64,000 nt of DNA from contig NZ_JARHUI010000006.1 of NCBI RefSeq assembly GCF_029222925.1, positions 1 to 64,000 of the forward strand, written 5' to 3'. The stretch comes from Algoriphagus sp. CAU 1675 (GTDB lineage Bacteria > Bacteroidota > Bacteroidia > Cytophagales > Cyclobacteriaceae). The position numbers and the translations under genes were made by a program. The notes beneath the pieces are model-generated. The model was not told where the DNA came from. It did no database searches and worked only from the letters and a program-made list of their open reading frames with translations. Below, one piece after another: positions 27,426 through 37,500 of the stretch (its first letter is position 1; each line of letters opens with the position of its first letter).

Positions 27426-28176
27426 CGCATATATCATTACATTCTCGGTCATTTTGACCGTGTTTCTTGGGCTGCTTCTTTCCGGTACTTCTCAGGTATT
27501 GGGACCATTGCAGCGTGAAGCAGAAGCTTTGGATAAGAAAAAACAGATTCTGGGTGCAGTAATCAGCGGTGAAGAAATCAGTGCGATGACCCCAGAAGAG
27601 GTGAATCAGTACTATACAAGCAGAATCGCATCCGTAGTTGTAGATATCAATGGACAGGAAGTAACTGAGCAAGACGGTGTGGCTGTATCTGCTGAAACCG
27701 TAGATATTGCAAAAAATTACAAGAGACCTGCTGACCAGAGATTGTACCCTGTTTTCATTTACCATGCGGAAGGAAACTCCGATGACGTGGAATCTTATAT
27801 TTTTCCACTTTATGGAGCAGGACTTTGGGATGCTATCTGGGGCTTTATCGCTATCAAAACAGATATGAATACTGTGGGAGGTATCACACTTGCACACGCT
27901 GGTGAAACTCCTGGTCTTGGTGCAAGAATCACCGACCCAACAGTTCAGAGCAGATATGTAGGTAAAACGATCTTCGATGAGTCTGGTGAATTGGTAGCTG
28001 TTGAAATGCAGAAGGGCGAAGGCAAGGACTATACTTCCAATCCGCACCAAATCGACGGGATGTCCGGTGCAACCATCACAGGTAAGGGAGTAAACGCCAT
28101 GGTGAAAAATTACCTGGAGCATTACAAAGCTTACATCGAATCAAAGAAATCCTCACAGGCAGTAGCCGCTCTTTAA
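27412..28176 (+). CDS. nqrC: Na+-translocating NADH:quinone reductase subunit C
   Basis: A 254-residue subunit with one N-terminal membrane helix (AYIITFSVILTVFLGLLLSG) and a periplasmic FMN domain. The flavinylation motif GMSGATITGKGVNAM places FMN on Thr221; an ApbE-type transferase encoded elsewhere would be needed. The GTG start is fixed by an ideal Shine-Dalgarno sequence and overlaps nqrB by 14 bases. GAGLWDAIWGFIAI and HAGETPGLGARI are family signatures. Confidence 0.95.
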   Translation: MQQSNAYIITFSVILTVFLGLLLSGTSQVLGPLQREAEALDKKKQILGAVISGEEISAMTPEEVNQYYTSRIASVVVDINGQEVTEQDGVAVSAETVDIAKNYKRPADQRLYPVFIYHAEGNSDDVESYIFPLYGAGLWDAIWGFIAIKTDMNTVGGITLAHAGETPGLGARITDPTVQSRYVGKTIFDESGELVAVEMQKGEGKDYTSNPHQIDGMSGATITGKGVNAMVKNYLEHYKAYIESKKSSQAVAAL

Positions 28177-28206
28177 TTATCAATCAACTCACTGAATTCA
28201 ATCATT

Positions 28207-28890
28207 ATGAGTGCTGAAACAATAGAAAAAGCGATTGAGAAAAAGCCTGCTGAGGCATTGCTTTCCAAGCGCCGAAAAAAGTTAGTAACAGACCCTTTGG
28301 TAGATGAAAACCCGATTACTATTCAGGTATTGGGAATTTGTTCTGCCTTGGCGGTAACCACACAGATGAAGCCAACCTTGGTAATGGCGATCTCTGTGAT
28401 TTTTGTGGTGGTGATGTCCAACTTGGTGATCTCCATTATGAGAAACACCATCCCAAGCCGAGTACGTATCATCGTTCAGTTGGCAGTAGTAGCAACTTTG
28501 GTAACCTTGGTATCCGAGGTGCTTAGAGCCTTTGCCTATGACATGTACAAAGAACTTGCGGTATTCGTAGGTCTGATCATTACCAACTGTATCGTAATGG
28601 GCCGTCTCGAAGCCTTTGCTTTGGGTAATAAGCCTTACGATTCCGTTTTGGATGGTTTTGGATCTGCATTGGGCTATTCCTGGATTATCCTGACTGTAGC
28701 TTTCTTTAGAGAGCTTTGGGGTTCAGGATCTGTGTTTGGAATTCCTGTATTTGATTATGTGTCCGGTATCTTTGGTCCTGATTTCAAATTGGCTACCAAT
28801 GGTTTGATGGTTTCTCCGGTTGGAGCCTTCATTATCCTAGGTCTGATTGTTTGGGTACAGCGTACCAAAACAGGTTATGTTGAACACTAA
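28207..28890 (+). CDS. nqrD: Na+-translocating NADH:quinone reductase subunit D
   Basis: An integral membrane subunit of 227 residues with six helices. Conserved segments are [51 protein letters not shown] and [27 protein letters not shown]; the half-helix cysteine in TNCIV is a known [2Fe-2S] ligand shared with NqrE. The extra 20-residue lysine-rich N-terminus is cytoplasmic. It lies 30 bases behind nqrC and 14 before nqrE. Confidence 0.95.
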   Translation: MSAETIEKAIEKKPAEALLSKRRKKLVTDPLVDENPITIQVLGICSALAVTTQMKPTLVMAISVIFVVVMSNLVISIMRNTIPSRVRIIVQLAVVATLVTLVSEVLRAFAYDMYKELAVFVGLIITNCIVMGRLEAFALGNKPYDSVLDGFGSALGYSWIILTVAFFRELWGSGSVFGIPVFDYVSGIFGPDFKLATNGLMVSPVGAFIILGLIVWVQRTKTGYVEH

Positions 28891-28904
28891 AACCGATAGA
28901 AGAA

Positions 28905-29516
28905 ATGGAATTATTTAACTTAGGTATTCGGTCGATCTTTATCGACAATATGGTTTTCGCTTACTTCCTCGGCATGTGTTCTTTCCTGGCCGTATCCAAA
29001 AAAGTAAGCACAGCTCTGGGTTTGGGTGCCGCTGTAATCTTCGTATTGACAGTGACAGTACCGGTCAACTGGCTTTTGAATGAATATGTATTGAAAGAAG
29101 GAGCTTTGAGCTGGATCAGTGCTGATTTGGCATCCATTGACCTGACTTTCTTGAGATTTATCATGTTCATCGCCATCATCGCCTCCATGGTGCAGTTGGT
29201 GGAAATGGTTGTTGAAAAATTTGCTCCTGCTCTTTATGGTGCCTTGGGTATCTTCTTGCCTTTGATCGCTGTAAACTGTGCGATCTTGGGTGGTTCACTT
29301 TTCATGGCCCAGAGAGATTATACTTTGGCTGAATCCGCAGTCTATGGATTCGGTTCAGGTACAGGTTTCTGTTTGGCAATCGTAGCCTTAGCGGCGATTC
29401 GTGAAAAACTGAAGTATTCGCATGTTCCAAATGGTTTGAAAGGGTTGGGGATTACCATGCTTTTGACGGGATTGATGGGGATGGCCTTTATGTCCTTTAT
29501 GGGAATTGACCTCTAA
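28905..29516 (+). CDS. nqrE: Na+-translocating NADH:quinone reductase subunit E
   Basis: Membrane subunit (203 residues, six helices) that pairs with NqrD in inverted topology. Typical segments are [28 protein letters not shown] and [22 protein letters not shown], the latter with the cluster cysteine in NCAI. It is the last gene of the operon. A strong terminator follows 21 bases later, and the expected nqrF (FAD/2Fe-2S NADH-oxidising subunit) is not here. Confidence 0.95.
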   Translation: MELFNLGIRSIFIDNMVFAYFLGMCSFLAVSKKVSTALGLGAAVIFVLTVTVPVNWLLNEYVLKEGALSWISADLASIDLTFLRFIMFIAIIASMVQLVEMVVEKFAPALYGALGIFLPLIAVNCAILGGSLFMAQRDYTLAESAVYGFGSGTGFCLAIVALAAIREKLKYSHVPNGLKGLGITMLLTGLMGMAFMSFMGIDL

Positions 29517-29537
29517 GCAATTCCTGACTTTAAAAAG

Positions 29538-29567
29538 AAAGGCTCTGATCATTTCAGAGCCTTTTTT
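29538..29567 (+). terminator. terminator of the nqr operon
   Basis: A perfect 11-bp stem (AAAGGCTCTGA/TCAGAGCCTTT) with loop TCATT runs into a T6 tract. It closes nqrABCDE, confirming that nqrF is not part of this transcript. Confidence 0.9.
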
Positions 29568-29639
29568 GTTTCCAATGGTTTGAGATTTTTCTTGGAAATC
29601 CATTAACTTTTAATTTCTTATCAATCAAACCCAAAACCT

Positions 29640-30266
29640 ATGAAAAAACTGTTTTCAATTTTAGTTCTGTTTTCTCTCTCTCTTGTCTCCTTTGCCCAAG
29701 GTGGGGACTGGATTGAACTTTTCAACGGCAAAAATCTGGACGGATGGAAAATATCCGAAAACCCTGCCTCCTTTCAGGTAATCAATGGGGAGATCAAGGT
29801 TGATGGGCCACGTGCTCACCTCTTTTACGATGGACCTGTCGGCAATCATGATTTTAAGAATTTTGAATTAATGGTGGAGGTCAAGACTATGCCCAAGGCT
29901 AATTCCGGGATTTTTATCCATACCCAATACCAAGAAGACGGTTGGCCAAATGTGGGCTATGAAATCCAAGTGAACCAAAGTCATGGAGACTGGAGAAAGA
30001 CCGGAAGTGTTTATTCCTTCCAGGATGTAAAGGAGGTCTATGTGGAGGATGGAGAATGGTATACCGAGCATATCATCGTTCAAGGATCTAAGATCACCGT
30101 GAAGATCAATGGCAAGACAATCAACGAATACGATGAGTCCAAGGACGATAAACGCGGAGCTGATTTAGGAACCAAGAAACTCAGCCATGGAACCATCGCC
30201 TTGCAGGCGCATGATCCTGAATCCGTGATTTTTTACAGAAGCGTTAAGGTTAAACTTCTTGATTGA
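29640..30266 (+). CDS. exported DUF1080 (3-keto-disaccharide hydrolase-like) protein
   Basis: A 208-residue protein with a signal peptide (MKKLFSILVLFSLSLVSFAQ) and a single DUF1080/PF06439 concanavalin-like domain. The family opening WIELFNGKNLDGWKIS is present, as are FELMVEVKTMPKANSGIFIHTQY and the closing TIALQAHDPESVIFYRSVKVKLL. Members act on 3-keto glycosides or bind glycans in Bacteroidota; the substrate here is unknown. It is monocistronic, bounded by the nqr terminator and its own. Confidence 0.85.
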   Translation: MKKLFSILVLFSLSLVSFAQGGDWIELFNGKNLDGWKISENPASFQVINGEIKVDGPRAHLFYDGPVGNHDFKNFELMVEVKTMPKANSGIFIHTQYQEDGWPNVGYEIQVNQSHGDWRKTGSVYSFQDVKEVYVEDGEWYTEHIIVQGSKITVKINGKTINEYDESKDDKRGADLGTKKLSHGTIALQAHDPESVIFYRSVKVKLLD

Positions 30267-30291
30267 GTAATTTTGTGTCATGCAATGAAAG

Positions 30292-30320
30292 ATGCTTAGC
30301 CTTTCGGTTAGGCATTTTTT
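30292..30320 (+). terminator. terminator of the DUF1080 gene
   Basis: A 10-bp stem (ATGCTTAGCC/GGTTAGGCAT, two G-T pairs) with loop TTTC is followed by T6. It lies 26 bases after the stop and 20 bases before the next ATG. Confidence 0.8.
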
Positions 30321-30339
30321 ATTGAAAAATTGATCTGGT

Positions 30340-30897
30340 ATGGCTTTCACTTATCGTAGAATTCTTTCCTATTTCCTGAGAGGCTTGCTGTTTCTGACTC
30401 CCTTGTCAGTTACGATCTATGTCATGTATGCCATTTTTGTCTTTCTGGATAATCTGATCCCTGTTCCCTTTCCGGGGATCGGGATTTTGATGGTTTTGGG
30501 CTTGATCACCTTTATTGGATATTTGGCCAGTCTGTTTTTCACCAAACCCATTTTTGAGTGGTTTGAACGGGGAGTCTTTAAAATCCCCTTTGTAAATCTT
30601 TTGTATACCTCTATCAAAGACCTGATGGGGGCTTTTGTGGGGGAAAAGAAAAAATTCAACTCACCTGTTTTGGTTCAGATCTCAGATAGCATGTCCCGTC
30701 TAGGATTTATCACACAAGAGGATATGTCAGGGATAGGAGAGCCGGATTTGGTTGCGGTGTATTTTCCCCACAGCTACAATGTGTCCGGAAATGTGTTCCT
30801 TGTTTCCAAAGACAAGATCAAGCCTCTTAAAGGGGTCAAAAGCTCTGAGGTGATGAAGTTTATGGTTTCAGGAGGGGTCTCTCCTCTTGGGCATTAA
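30340..30897 (+). CDS. DUF502 family membrane protein
   Basis: A 185-residue protein with two N-terminal membrane helices (LLFLTPLSVTIYVMYAIFVFLDNL and IGILMVLGLITFIGYLASLFF) and a cytoplasmic domain. The sequences FLRGLLFLTPLSVTIYV, IPFVNLLYTSIKDLMGAF and VYFPHSYNVSGNVFLV are typical of the DUF502 family. Function is unknown; homologues occur in bacteria and plants (LIKE COV). It is flanked by terminators on both sides, so it is a single-gene unit. Confidence 0.85.
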   Translation: MAFTYRRILSYFLRGLLFLTPLSVTIYVMYAIFVFLDNLIPVPFPGIGILMVLGLITFIGYLASLFFTKPIFEWFERGVFKIPFVNLLYTSIKDLMGAFVGEKKKFNSPVLVQISDSMSRLGFITQEDMSGIGEPDLVAVYFPHSYNVSGNVFLVSKDKIKPLKGVKSSEVMKFMVSGGVSPLGH

Positions 30898-30913
30898 CAT
30901 GTTAAAAAAAATG

Positions 30914-30955
30914 AAAGCCCGGAGGATTCAACTGAATTGCCTCCGGGCTTTTTGT
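30914..30955. terminator. bidirectional terminator behind DUF502 and the propeller gene
   Basis: A perfect 12-bp stem AAAGCCCGGAGG/CCTCCGGGCTTT with a 14-base loop is flanked by A and T runs, between two convergent stops. Confidence 0.9.
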
Positions 30956-30956
30956 T

Positions 30957-31865
30957 TTACTTATGATATCGGACAAAGGCGATCCATTTTCCGTCAGGCG
31001 ACCAACTGTGCACATTGATTGTACCTTGGCCTCCGTAAAAGACCGGGGTTAAATCCTTGATTTCACGGGTGTTCAGATCCATCAGTCTAAGCTTGACATC
31101 CTTACCAAATGGATGGGCTCCTTTTTGATCCTCCAAATAGGAAATGTATACTATTGACTGGTTGTCCGGAGAAGGATGGGGAAACCAATTGTCCAAGTCA
31201 TCGGAAGTCAATTGCTCCTGTTCCGTTCCATCAGGTTTCATTCGGTAGGCATGCATGCGCCCGGTTCTATGAGAATTGAAATAGATATACTTGCCGTCGT
31301 AGGAATATTCTGGTCCATCATCCAATCCCGAGGCATTGGTCAGGCGCACTTCCTTTCCTCCTTTTGTAGGGATTGCCCAGACGTCCCATTCTCCATTCCG
31401 TTCTGCACAATACACCAAAGTCTTGCCATCCGGACTGATTCCATGCCAGTAGCTAGGGTAGTTTTCGGTGATCAGTTTGGGTTTTCCTCCTTTTAAGGGG
31501 ATAGTGTAAATTCTGGAACTGAGTCCCTCATCGTTTCTGCTATATACCAGAGTTTTACCATCAAAACTGAGTCCATGGTCATTGTTGACTCTGGAAATCT
31601 GCTCAGGGGAGACCTCTCCGAGTTTGGATCCATCCAGTCCGATTTTCTCCAACTTCCCTCCGGCGTTGATCAATAAATAATCCCCTTCCCGGGACCAGTT
31701 GGGAGCTTCAAAATGTCTTTGCTCCAGTAGGATGGTTTTTTCTTCCAGAGTTTCTACTTGGAGGATCACCAATTCGCTTTTCAGATCCTTTGGCACTTGA
31801 GCAAATACCTGAGAGCTTACAGCAAGAAAGAAGATTGAGAGTAGGTTGATAGGTTTTAGGTTCAT
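30957..31865 (-). CDS. exported TolB-like beta-propeller (PD40) protein
   Basis: A 302-residue protein with a signal peptide (NLLSIFFLAVSSQVFAQ) and about five PD40-type blades, each with the pattern S.DGK...Y/F: LSFDGKTLVYSRND, ISPDGKTLVYCAERNGEWDVWAI, YSYDGKYIYFNSHR, PSPDNQSIVYISY, WSPDGKWIAFVRY. It is shorter than TolB and lacks the TolB N-terminal domain, so it is probably a stand-alone periplasmic or surface propeller of unknown partner. Confidence 0.85.
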   Translation of the reverse strand: MNLKPINLLSIFFLAVSSQVFAQVPKDLKSELVILQVETLEEKTILLEQRHFEAPNWSREGDYLLINAGGKLEKIGLDGSKLGEVSPEQISRVNNDHGLSFDGKTLVYSRNDEGLSSRIYTIPLKGGKPKLITENYPSYWHGISPDGKTLVYCAERNGEWDVWAIPTKGGKEVRLTNASGLDDGPEYSYDGKYIYFNSHRTGRMHAYRMKPDGTEQEQLTSDDLDNWFPHPSPDNQSIVYISYLEDQKGAHPFGKDVKLRLMDLNTREIKDLTPVFYGGQGTINVHSWSPDGKWIAFVRYHK

Positions 31866-31911
31866 TTTGGGTGAGTTTAATGAACCATCAATTTACAATT
31901 TCAAAGTAGAT

Positions 31912-32955
31912 TTATTGAACCACCTCCACTACAAATTCCTCCTTTGCTGTAAAACAGCCGATCTCCCAAGCTACTTGGTTCTGGGATTTAATCGTCTCTT
32001 CAAACCAGGTCTTGTTTTCCGGAGAAACAGAGATCAATAGCCCTCCGCTGGTTTGGGGATCACAGAGTTTGACCAAATCCATGCCCTGCACGCCCTTGGT
32101 TTTGGGGCTGTAGGCATTCCAGTTTCTATAGGTATTATCCGGGAATATAAACTGATTGATGTATTCCTGTATTCCCTCGATCAGGGGAAGCTTGTTGAGT
32201 TCGATTTTGGCAGAAAGTCCGGCACCTTCCGCCATTTCTATCAGGTGGCCCAGGAGTCCAAAGCCTGTCACATCCGTCATGGCATGGACTTCCTCATGGT
32301 TTCCCAAAACCGAACCTATGGTGTTCAACCTACAAGCTGTATCCAATAAATTGAGGTAATCTTTCTCTTGGATTTTCTGTCTTTTCAAAGCTGTAGCCAG
32401 GACTCCGATTCCAAGTGGTTTGGTGAGGAAAATCAAATCTCCTTCCTTGGATTCCCGATTGGTTTTGATCTTTCGGGGATGAATGACTCCATTGACAGAA
32501 AGTCCAAAAATCGGGTCCTTTGCCGCAATGCTGTGTCCTCCGGCGAGTTCAATTCCGGCTGTTTTACAAACGGATTTAGCCCCTTCCAGAACTTTGGCTG
32601 CAAGTTCAATGGGGATTTTTTCCACCGGCCAACTCAAGATAGCATTGGCAAAAATCGGTTTGCCCCCCATGGCATAGACATCGGATAAGGCGTTTGCTGC
32701 GGAGATCCTGCCAAAATCAAAAGCATCATCCACTATTGGTGTGAAAAAGTCCACAGTATTGATAAATGCCAAATCATCAGAAACCTGATAGACAGCAGCA
32801 TCGTCCTTCTGGGAATTTCCAACCAATAAATTTGGGTCTGTTTGGGAAAATGAGCCGCTGGCAGCAAGGATTTGGTCAAGGACTGCAGGAGCAATTTTGC
32901 ATCCGCAGCCGGAGCCTTCACTCCATTCAGTCAATCGGATGGGATTAGTTTCCAT
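31912..32955 (-). CDS. selD: selenide, water dikinase (selenophosphate synthetase)
   Basis: Makes selenophosphate from selenide and ATP. At 347 residues it has the usual length; GSGCGCKIAP places the catalytic Cys17 and Lys20 exactly as in E. coli SelD, so this is a Cys rather than selenocysteine form. ATP-binding motifs include DDAAVY, GGKPIFANAIL, ELAGGHSI and TDVTGFGLLGHL. Its start lies inside the end of mnmH (11-base overlap), giving a two-gene selenium module. Confidence 0.96.
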   Translation of the reverse strand: METNPIRLTEWSEGSGCGCKIAPAVLDQILAASGSFSQTDPNLLVGNSQKDDAAVYQVSDDLAFINTVDFFTPIVDDAFDFGRISAANALSDVYAMGGKPIFANAILSWPVEKIPIELAAKVLEGAKSVCKTAGIELAGGHSIAAKDPIFGLSVNGVIHPRKIKTNRESKEGDLIFLTKPLGIGVLATALKRQKIQEKDYLNLLDTACRLNTIGSVLGNHEEVHAMTDVTGFGLLGHLIEMAEGAGLSAKIELNKLPLIEGIQEYINQFIFPDNTYRNWNAYSPKTKGVQGMDLVKLCDPQTSGGLLISVSPENKTWFEETIKSQNQVAWEIGCFTAKEEFVVEVVQ

Positions 32956-33982
32956 AAAGTTGGTTTTTGGCTTGTAGTAATTGCTCGGTTTGAGCTTCTT
33001 CGGTTAGATTACTGAGATCCAAAGTTACCATTTTGGATTGTTCATGCCGCTGAAGGTCAAATTCATAGGTTTTGTCATAATAGATCAGGAGGTTGCTGAT
33101 CCAGGAAGCATGGTTTCCGTTCTGAATGTCTTCAATTGCTTGTTGGGTTCTTAATCCCCCCAACCTTTTTTGGAGGCGCTGTACAGCTTGGATCAATTCC
33201 TCCTTGGGGAGTTGGGCATATTCCAGTTCTATGTGCCGAATCCGTTCCTCTTGGGATTTTTGGATCTCGATAAGATAAGCCAGACCCATCTGATCGAAAA
33301 ATGCATCTGGAATGATGTTCTTTCCGATTTTTCGGCTTTCATTTTCCACCCAAAGTGGCATGGCTGGATCAGTGTCCAAAAGAGCCTCTGCCATCAGATT
33401 TTCAAATTGCTCTACGGTAGGCTGTGGGGCTTGACCAATGGCACCAAAAGAAGAGCCTTTGTGATTGGCCAGATCTTCCAGATCCAAAAGTTGCTCTCCT
33501 TTGGCCTGAAGAGCTTTCAATAAAACGGTTTTCCCGGTTCCGGTTTTCCCTCCAAGGACAATCAGTTTTCTTTCTTTTCTGACTTCTTCGAAAGTAAAAC
33601 TCCTGTAAGTCTTATATCCTCCTTTTAGGCGGAATACTTCAAAACCGACCATCCCCAAAAGCCAGGAAAGGATCTGACTTCTCATGCCTCCTCTCCAACA
33701 GTAAAGAATCACTTTCCTGTCAGGAAATTTAGAAATCGCCTCTTTTTGGATTTGATGAAACCTGGGACCGACCAGTTCAAACCCTTTCAAAGTCGCCTCT
33801 TCCGAGCCTTTTTGTTTGTAAAGAGTGCCGACGATGACTCTTTCCTGATTGTTGAGAATGGGAAGGTTGAAGGCGCCTGGAATATGACTTTGTGCAAATT
33901 CCCCCTCACTTCGGGCATCGATGATTGGGAGCTCCTTTCGAAGCTCAAAAAAACGATCCAATGATATCAGGGTTTCTTGCAT
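32945..33982 (-). CDS. mnmH: tRNA 2-selenouridine synthase
   Basis: Replaces the sulfur of 2-thiouridine at tRNA wobble position 34 with selenium, via a geranyl intermediate, using selenophosphate. The 345-residue protein has an N-terminal rhodanese domain with active Cys95 in YCWRGGMRS and a P-loop domain with GGKTGTGKT at 144-152. It is coupled to selD, which provides its donor. No selenoprotein-synthesis gene (selA, selB) is seen in the window. Confidence 0.95.
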   Translation of the reverse strand: MQETLISLDRFFELRKELPIIDARSEGEFAQSHIPGAFNLPILNNQERVIVGTLYKQKGSEEATLKGFELVGPRFHQIQKEAISKFPDRKVILYCWRGGMRSQILSWLLGMVGFEVFRLKGGYKTYRSFTFEEVRKERKLIVLGGKTGTGKTVLLKALQAKGEQLLDLEDLANHKGSSFGAIGQAPQPTVEQFENLMAEALLDTDPAMPLWVENESRKIGKNIIPDAFFDQMGLAYLIEIQKSQEERIRHIELEYAQLPKEELIQAVQRLQKRLGGLRTQQAIEDIQNGNHASWISNLLIYYDKTYEFDLQRHEQSKMVTLDLSNLTEEAQTEQLLQAKNQLYGN

Positions 33983-34073
33983 GGGGATGTGAATATAACT
34001 ATTCAGAAAAGGGAATAAAATGAAAAAGCTTCCCGGTTGGTTTGTTGTTCCTTTTGTCTGGACTCACAAAAAA

Positions 34074-34097
34074 AGCCGTAAGGATTTCCTCACGGCT
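34074..34097 (-). terminator. terminator of trxA
   Basis: Minus-strand hairpin AGCCGT-G-AGG with ATTT/AAAT loop and CCT-T-ACGGCT, followed by T7. It lies 23 bases after the trxA stop. Confidence 0.85.
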
Positions 34098-34120
34098 CTA
34101 TTTTATCACTAATCCTTATA

Positions 34121-34441
34121 TTAAAGATGAGCGTCTAGTTTTTGAGTTAGGATAGCTTTTGGAACTGCTCCAACTTGCTTGTCTACGATCTGTCCACCTT
34201 TGAAGAACAAGAGGGTAGGGATAGAACGGATTCCGAAAGCCTGGGCAACACCTGGATTGGTATCCACGTCTACTTTTCCAATAATGGCTTTTCCTTCGTA
34301 ATCACCGGCCATTTCTTCTACGATAGGTCCGATCATTTTACAAGGTCCACACCATTCTGCCCAAAAATCCACCAGGATAGGCTTGTCAGTTTTGATTACT
34401 TCCTCAAAGTTAGCGTCAGTGATTTCAATTGCTTTTGCCAT
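34121..34441 (-). CDS. trxA: thioredoxin
   Basis: A 106-residue cytoplasmic thiol-disulfide reductant with active site WAEWCGPCKMIGP, the buried Asp in DFWAEW, and the cis-proline loop IRSIPTLLFF. There is no signal peptide or extra domain, so this is a classic TrxA. It lies downstream of dnaE on the same strand, 130 bases apart, and has its own terminator. Confidence 0.96.
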   Translation of the reverse strand: MAKAIEITDANFEEVIKTDKPILVDFWAEWCGPCKMIGPIVEEMAGDYEGKAIIGKVDVDTNPGVAQAFGIRSIPTLLFFKGGQIVDKQVGAVPKAILTQKLDAHL

Positions 34442-34571
34442 TGTATAATGCGTTTAAATGAATTCAGTTTTTCAAATATATGAGAGAAAAGCGGATTGAG
34501 TCCCAATAAGTTCCGGCTTCCTGTATTTTTTTATCAATTGCTCATAGATTCTCAAAATGAAGATAAGTCCC

Positions 34572-37500
34572 CTAGACAATTTTATAGACGATCTCCGGTA
34601 TTTCTTTTAATTCCTGTATCATTTCTGCACTGGGATCGATAGAGAATTTTTTGGAGAAAAGCTCCAAGGTTATATTCTCCTTTCGGTCCACCACATCGAA
34701 ATACAGTTTGGCGTCTCCCTTATATTTGGAAGTGATACCTTCCAGCTTTTCCATCAGGTCATAACTCAAATCGTCCAAATCGATGTTCACTCTCAGACCT
34801 TTGACCATCTTGCCGCGAACTTCTGAGAGGAGCATGATGGAATTTACCTTGAATTCCAATGAGTTTTCATCCCATTTTTTCTGACCCACGGATCCTGTTA
34901 TAAACAAAAACCATCCGGTCATGAAGTACTCTTTGAACTTTACATAATCGTCTCCAAACAGGAAGAAGGTGAAGCCTCCCTGATAATCCTCCAAAGTGAG
35001 GGTGCCAAACGGTTTCCCGTTTTTGGTTGTTCGGTGCGCAAAGGAAGATACAGAGCCTGCCAACCGGATGTCTTTTTTGCTTTTTAGGCTTTCCAGGTCA
35101 TTGAGATCAGGAAGCGCAGTATTGGTAAAGGATTCTATTTCCAGCTTATACTGATCCAGAGGGTGGCCGGAGATATAAAGTCCCACCACCTCTTTTTCAA
35201 TATTGAGCTGTTGAAGCTGGGAAAAAGGCTCCATAGCTGCCACGGTTGGCATTGGGATGCTCATGCTTCCACTCCCGCCTCCAAATAGGCTGACTTGGGC
35301 ACTTTCTTCTTCCTGTTGAACTTTCTGGGCATATTTTACAGCCTTCTCGATTAGAGTAACGTCGTTTTCAGGGGCTTCTAGATACTGTCTTCGGTGATGT
35401 TCTTTGAAGCAGTCAAACCCTCCAGCCATGGCCAAAGCTTCCATGGTTTTTTTATTGAGGGCTTTGGAGTTGACCCGCTTCGCAAAGTCAAAGATGTTTT
35501 TGTAAGGGCCATTTTTCTCTCTTTCCTCGATGATGGCATCCACTGCTGAGGATCCAGCTCCCTTGATTGCGGCCATCCCAAAGCGGATTTCTCCGGCAGT
35601 ATTTACCGTAAATCCATTTTTGGATTCATTGACATCAGGCCCTAAAACCGGGATTCCCATGCGCTTACATTCCTCCATAAAGAAGGTCACCTGGGTGATG
35701 TCATTCATGTTGTTGCTCAGAACAGAAGCCAGATACTCTGCCGGATAATGGGCCTTAAGGTAGGCAGTTTGATAGGCTACCCAAGCGTAACAGGTAGAGT
35801 GGGATTTGTTGAAGGCATAGGAAGCAAAAGCCTCCCAGTCTGTCCAGATTTTCTCCAGTTTTTTGGCGTCATGGCCCTTTGCTACTGCCTGTTCGACAAA
35901 CTTGGGCTTCATTTTGTCCAGTACGTCCTTTTGCTTCTTACCCATTGCCTTTCGAAGTACGTCAGCTTCACCTTTGGTAAAGCCGGCCAGTTTTTGGGAC
36001 AGAAGCATTACCTGTTCCTGGTAAACCGTAATTCCATAGGTTTCTTCCAGGTATTCCTTCATGTCATCCAAGTCGTAAGTGATCGGCTCGGTACCGTGCT
36101 TTCGCTTGATAAAGGAAGGTATATAAGCCAAAGGTCCCGGTCGGTACAGGGCGTTCATGGCAATCAGATCCGCAAAAACAGTGGGTTTCAGTTCCCGCAT
36201 GTACTTCTGCATCCCGGTGGATTCATACTGGAAGATGCCGACGGTTTCTCCTCGTTGGAAAAGTTCGTAGGTCTTTTCATCATCAATGGGGAAAGAGTCA
36301 GGATCTAAGTCAATCCCATGTCTTTCTTTGACGATTTTGCAGGCATCTTTGATCAGGGTCAGGGTCTTCAGACCCAAGAAGTCCATTTTAAGTAGTCCTG
36401 CGGATTCTACCACAGAGTTGTCAAACTGGGTACAAACCATGTCTGAATCTTTGGCCAATGCCACAGGAACGAAATTGGTGATGTCATCCGGTGTGATGAT
36501 CACCCCACAGGCATGGATTCCTGTGTTTCTCACAGACCCTTCCAGAATGGTAGCCTGATTTACGGTTTTGGCCAGTTCGTCTTGACCCTGAGCGATCCGC
36601 AATAGTTCTTCAGCTTTTTGGATCAGTTCAGCCTGGCCTTTGAGTTTATCAGATAAGGCAGGTCTATTTTTAGACAGTTCGAAGAGGGTTTTTAATTTGA
36701 GGTCTGGAACCAAATTGGCTAATCTCCCGGCTTCCGATAAGGGTAGGTTTAGGACTCTTGCCGTATCCCTAATAGCGGATTTGGCAGCCATGGTGCCATA
36801 GGTGATGATCTGTGCCACTTGGTTTGAGCCATACTTCTTGATCACATAATCAATGACCCTTCCTCTTCCTTCATCGTCAAAGTCAATATCAATATCGGGT
36901 AGGGAAACCCGGTCAGGATTCAGGAATCTCTCAAAAAGGAGATCGTACTCAATCGGGTCCACATTGGTGATGCCGATACAATAGGCGACCGCTGAACCAG
37001 CAGCCGATCCACGGCCCGGGCCAACGGACACTCCCATTTGTCGGGCAGCTCCTGTGAAATCCTGTACAATCAGGAAGTAACCCGGATAGCCTGTTTTTTC
37101 AATTGTAGCCAATTCAAAGTCAAGACGCTCTTGGATTTCCGGAGTGATTTCTTTGTATCGCTTCTTGGCTCCTTCGTAGGTCAGATGGCGTAGATAGGCG
37201 TTTTCCCCTCGTTTCCCTCCATCCACATCATCTTCCGGATGCTTGAATTCCTCAGGGATGTCAAACTTGGGAAGCAATACTTCCCGTGCCAGTTTGTAAG
37301 CCTCTATCTTGTCTACAATTTCCTGGGTGCATTCGATGGCCTCAGGGAGATCCGCAAAAAGCTTTTTCATCTCCTCAGGACTCTTGATGTAAAACTCCTC
37401 ATTAGGGAAACCATAACGGAATTCCCGTCCACGCTTGCCTATGTATTTTTTTGGTTTTTCTACCAATTCCCCGTCTTTGACACAAAGTAGAATGTCATGG

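Noticed and set aside
27388..28122. 244-codon minus-strand ORF opposite nqrC
   Set aside because: The composition is rich in Ser, Cys and His without domains, as expected for an antisense frame of a well-supported nqrC gene.
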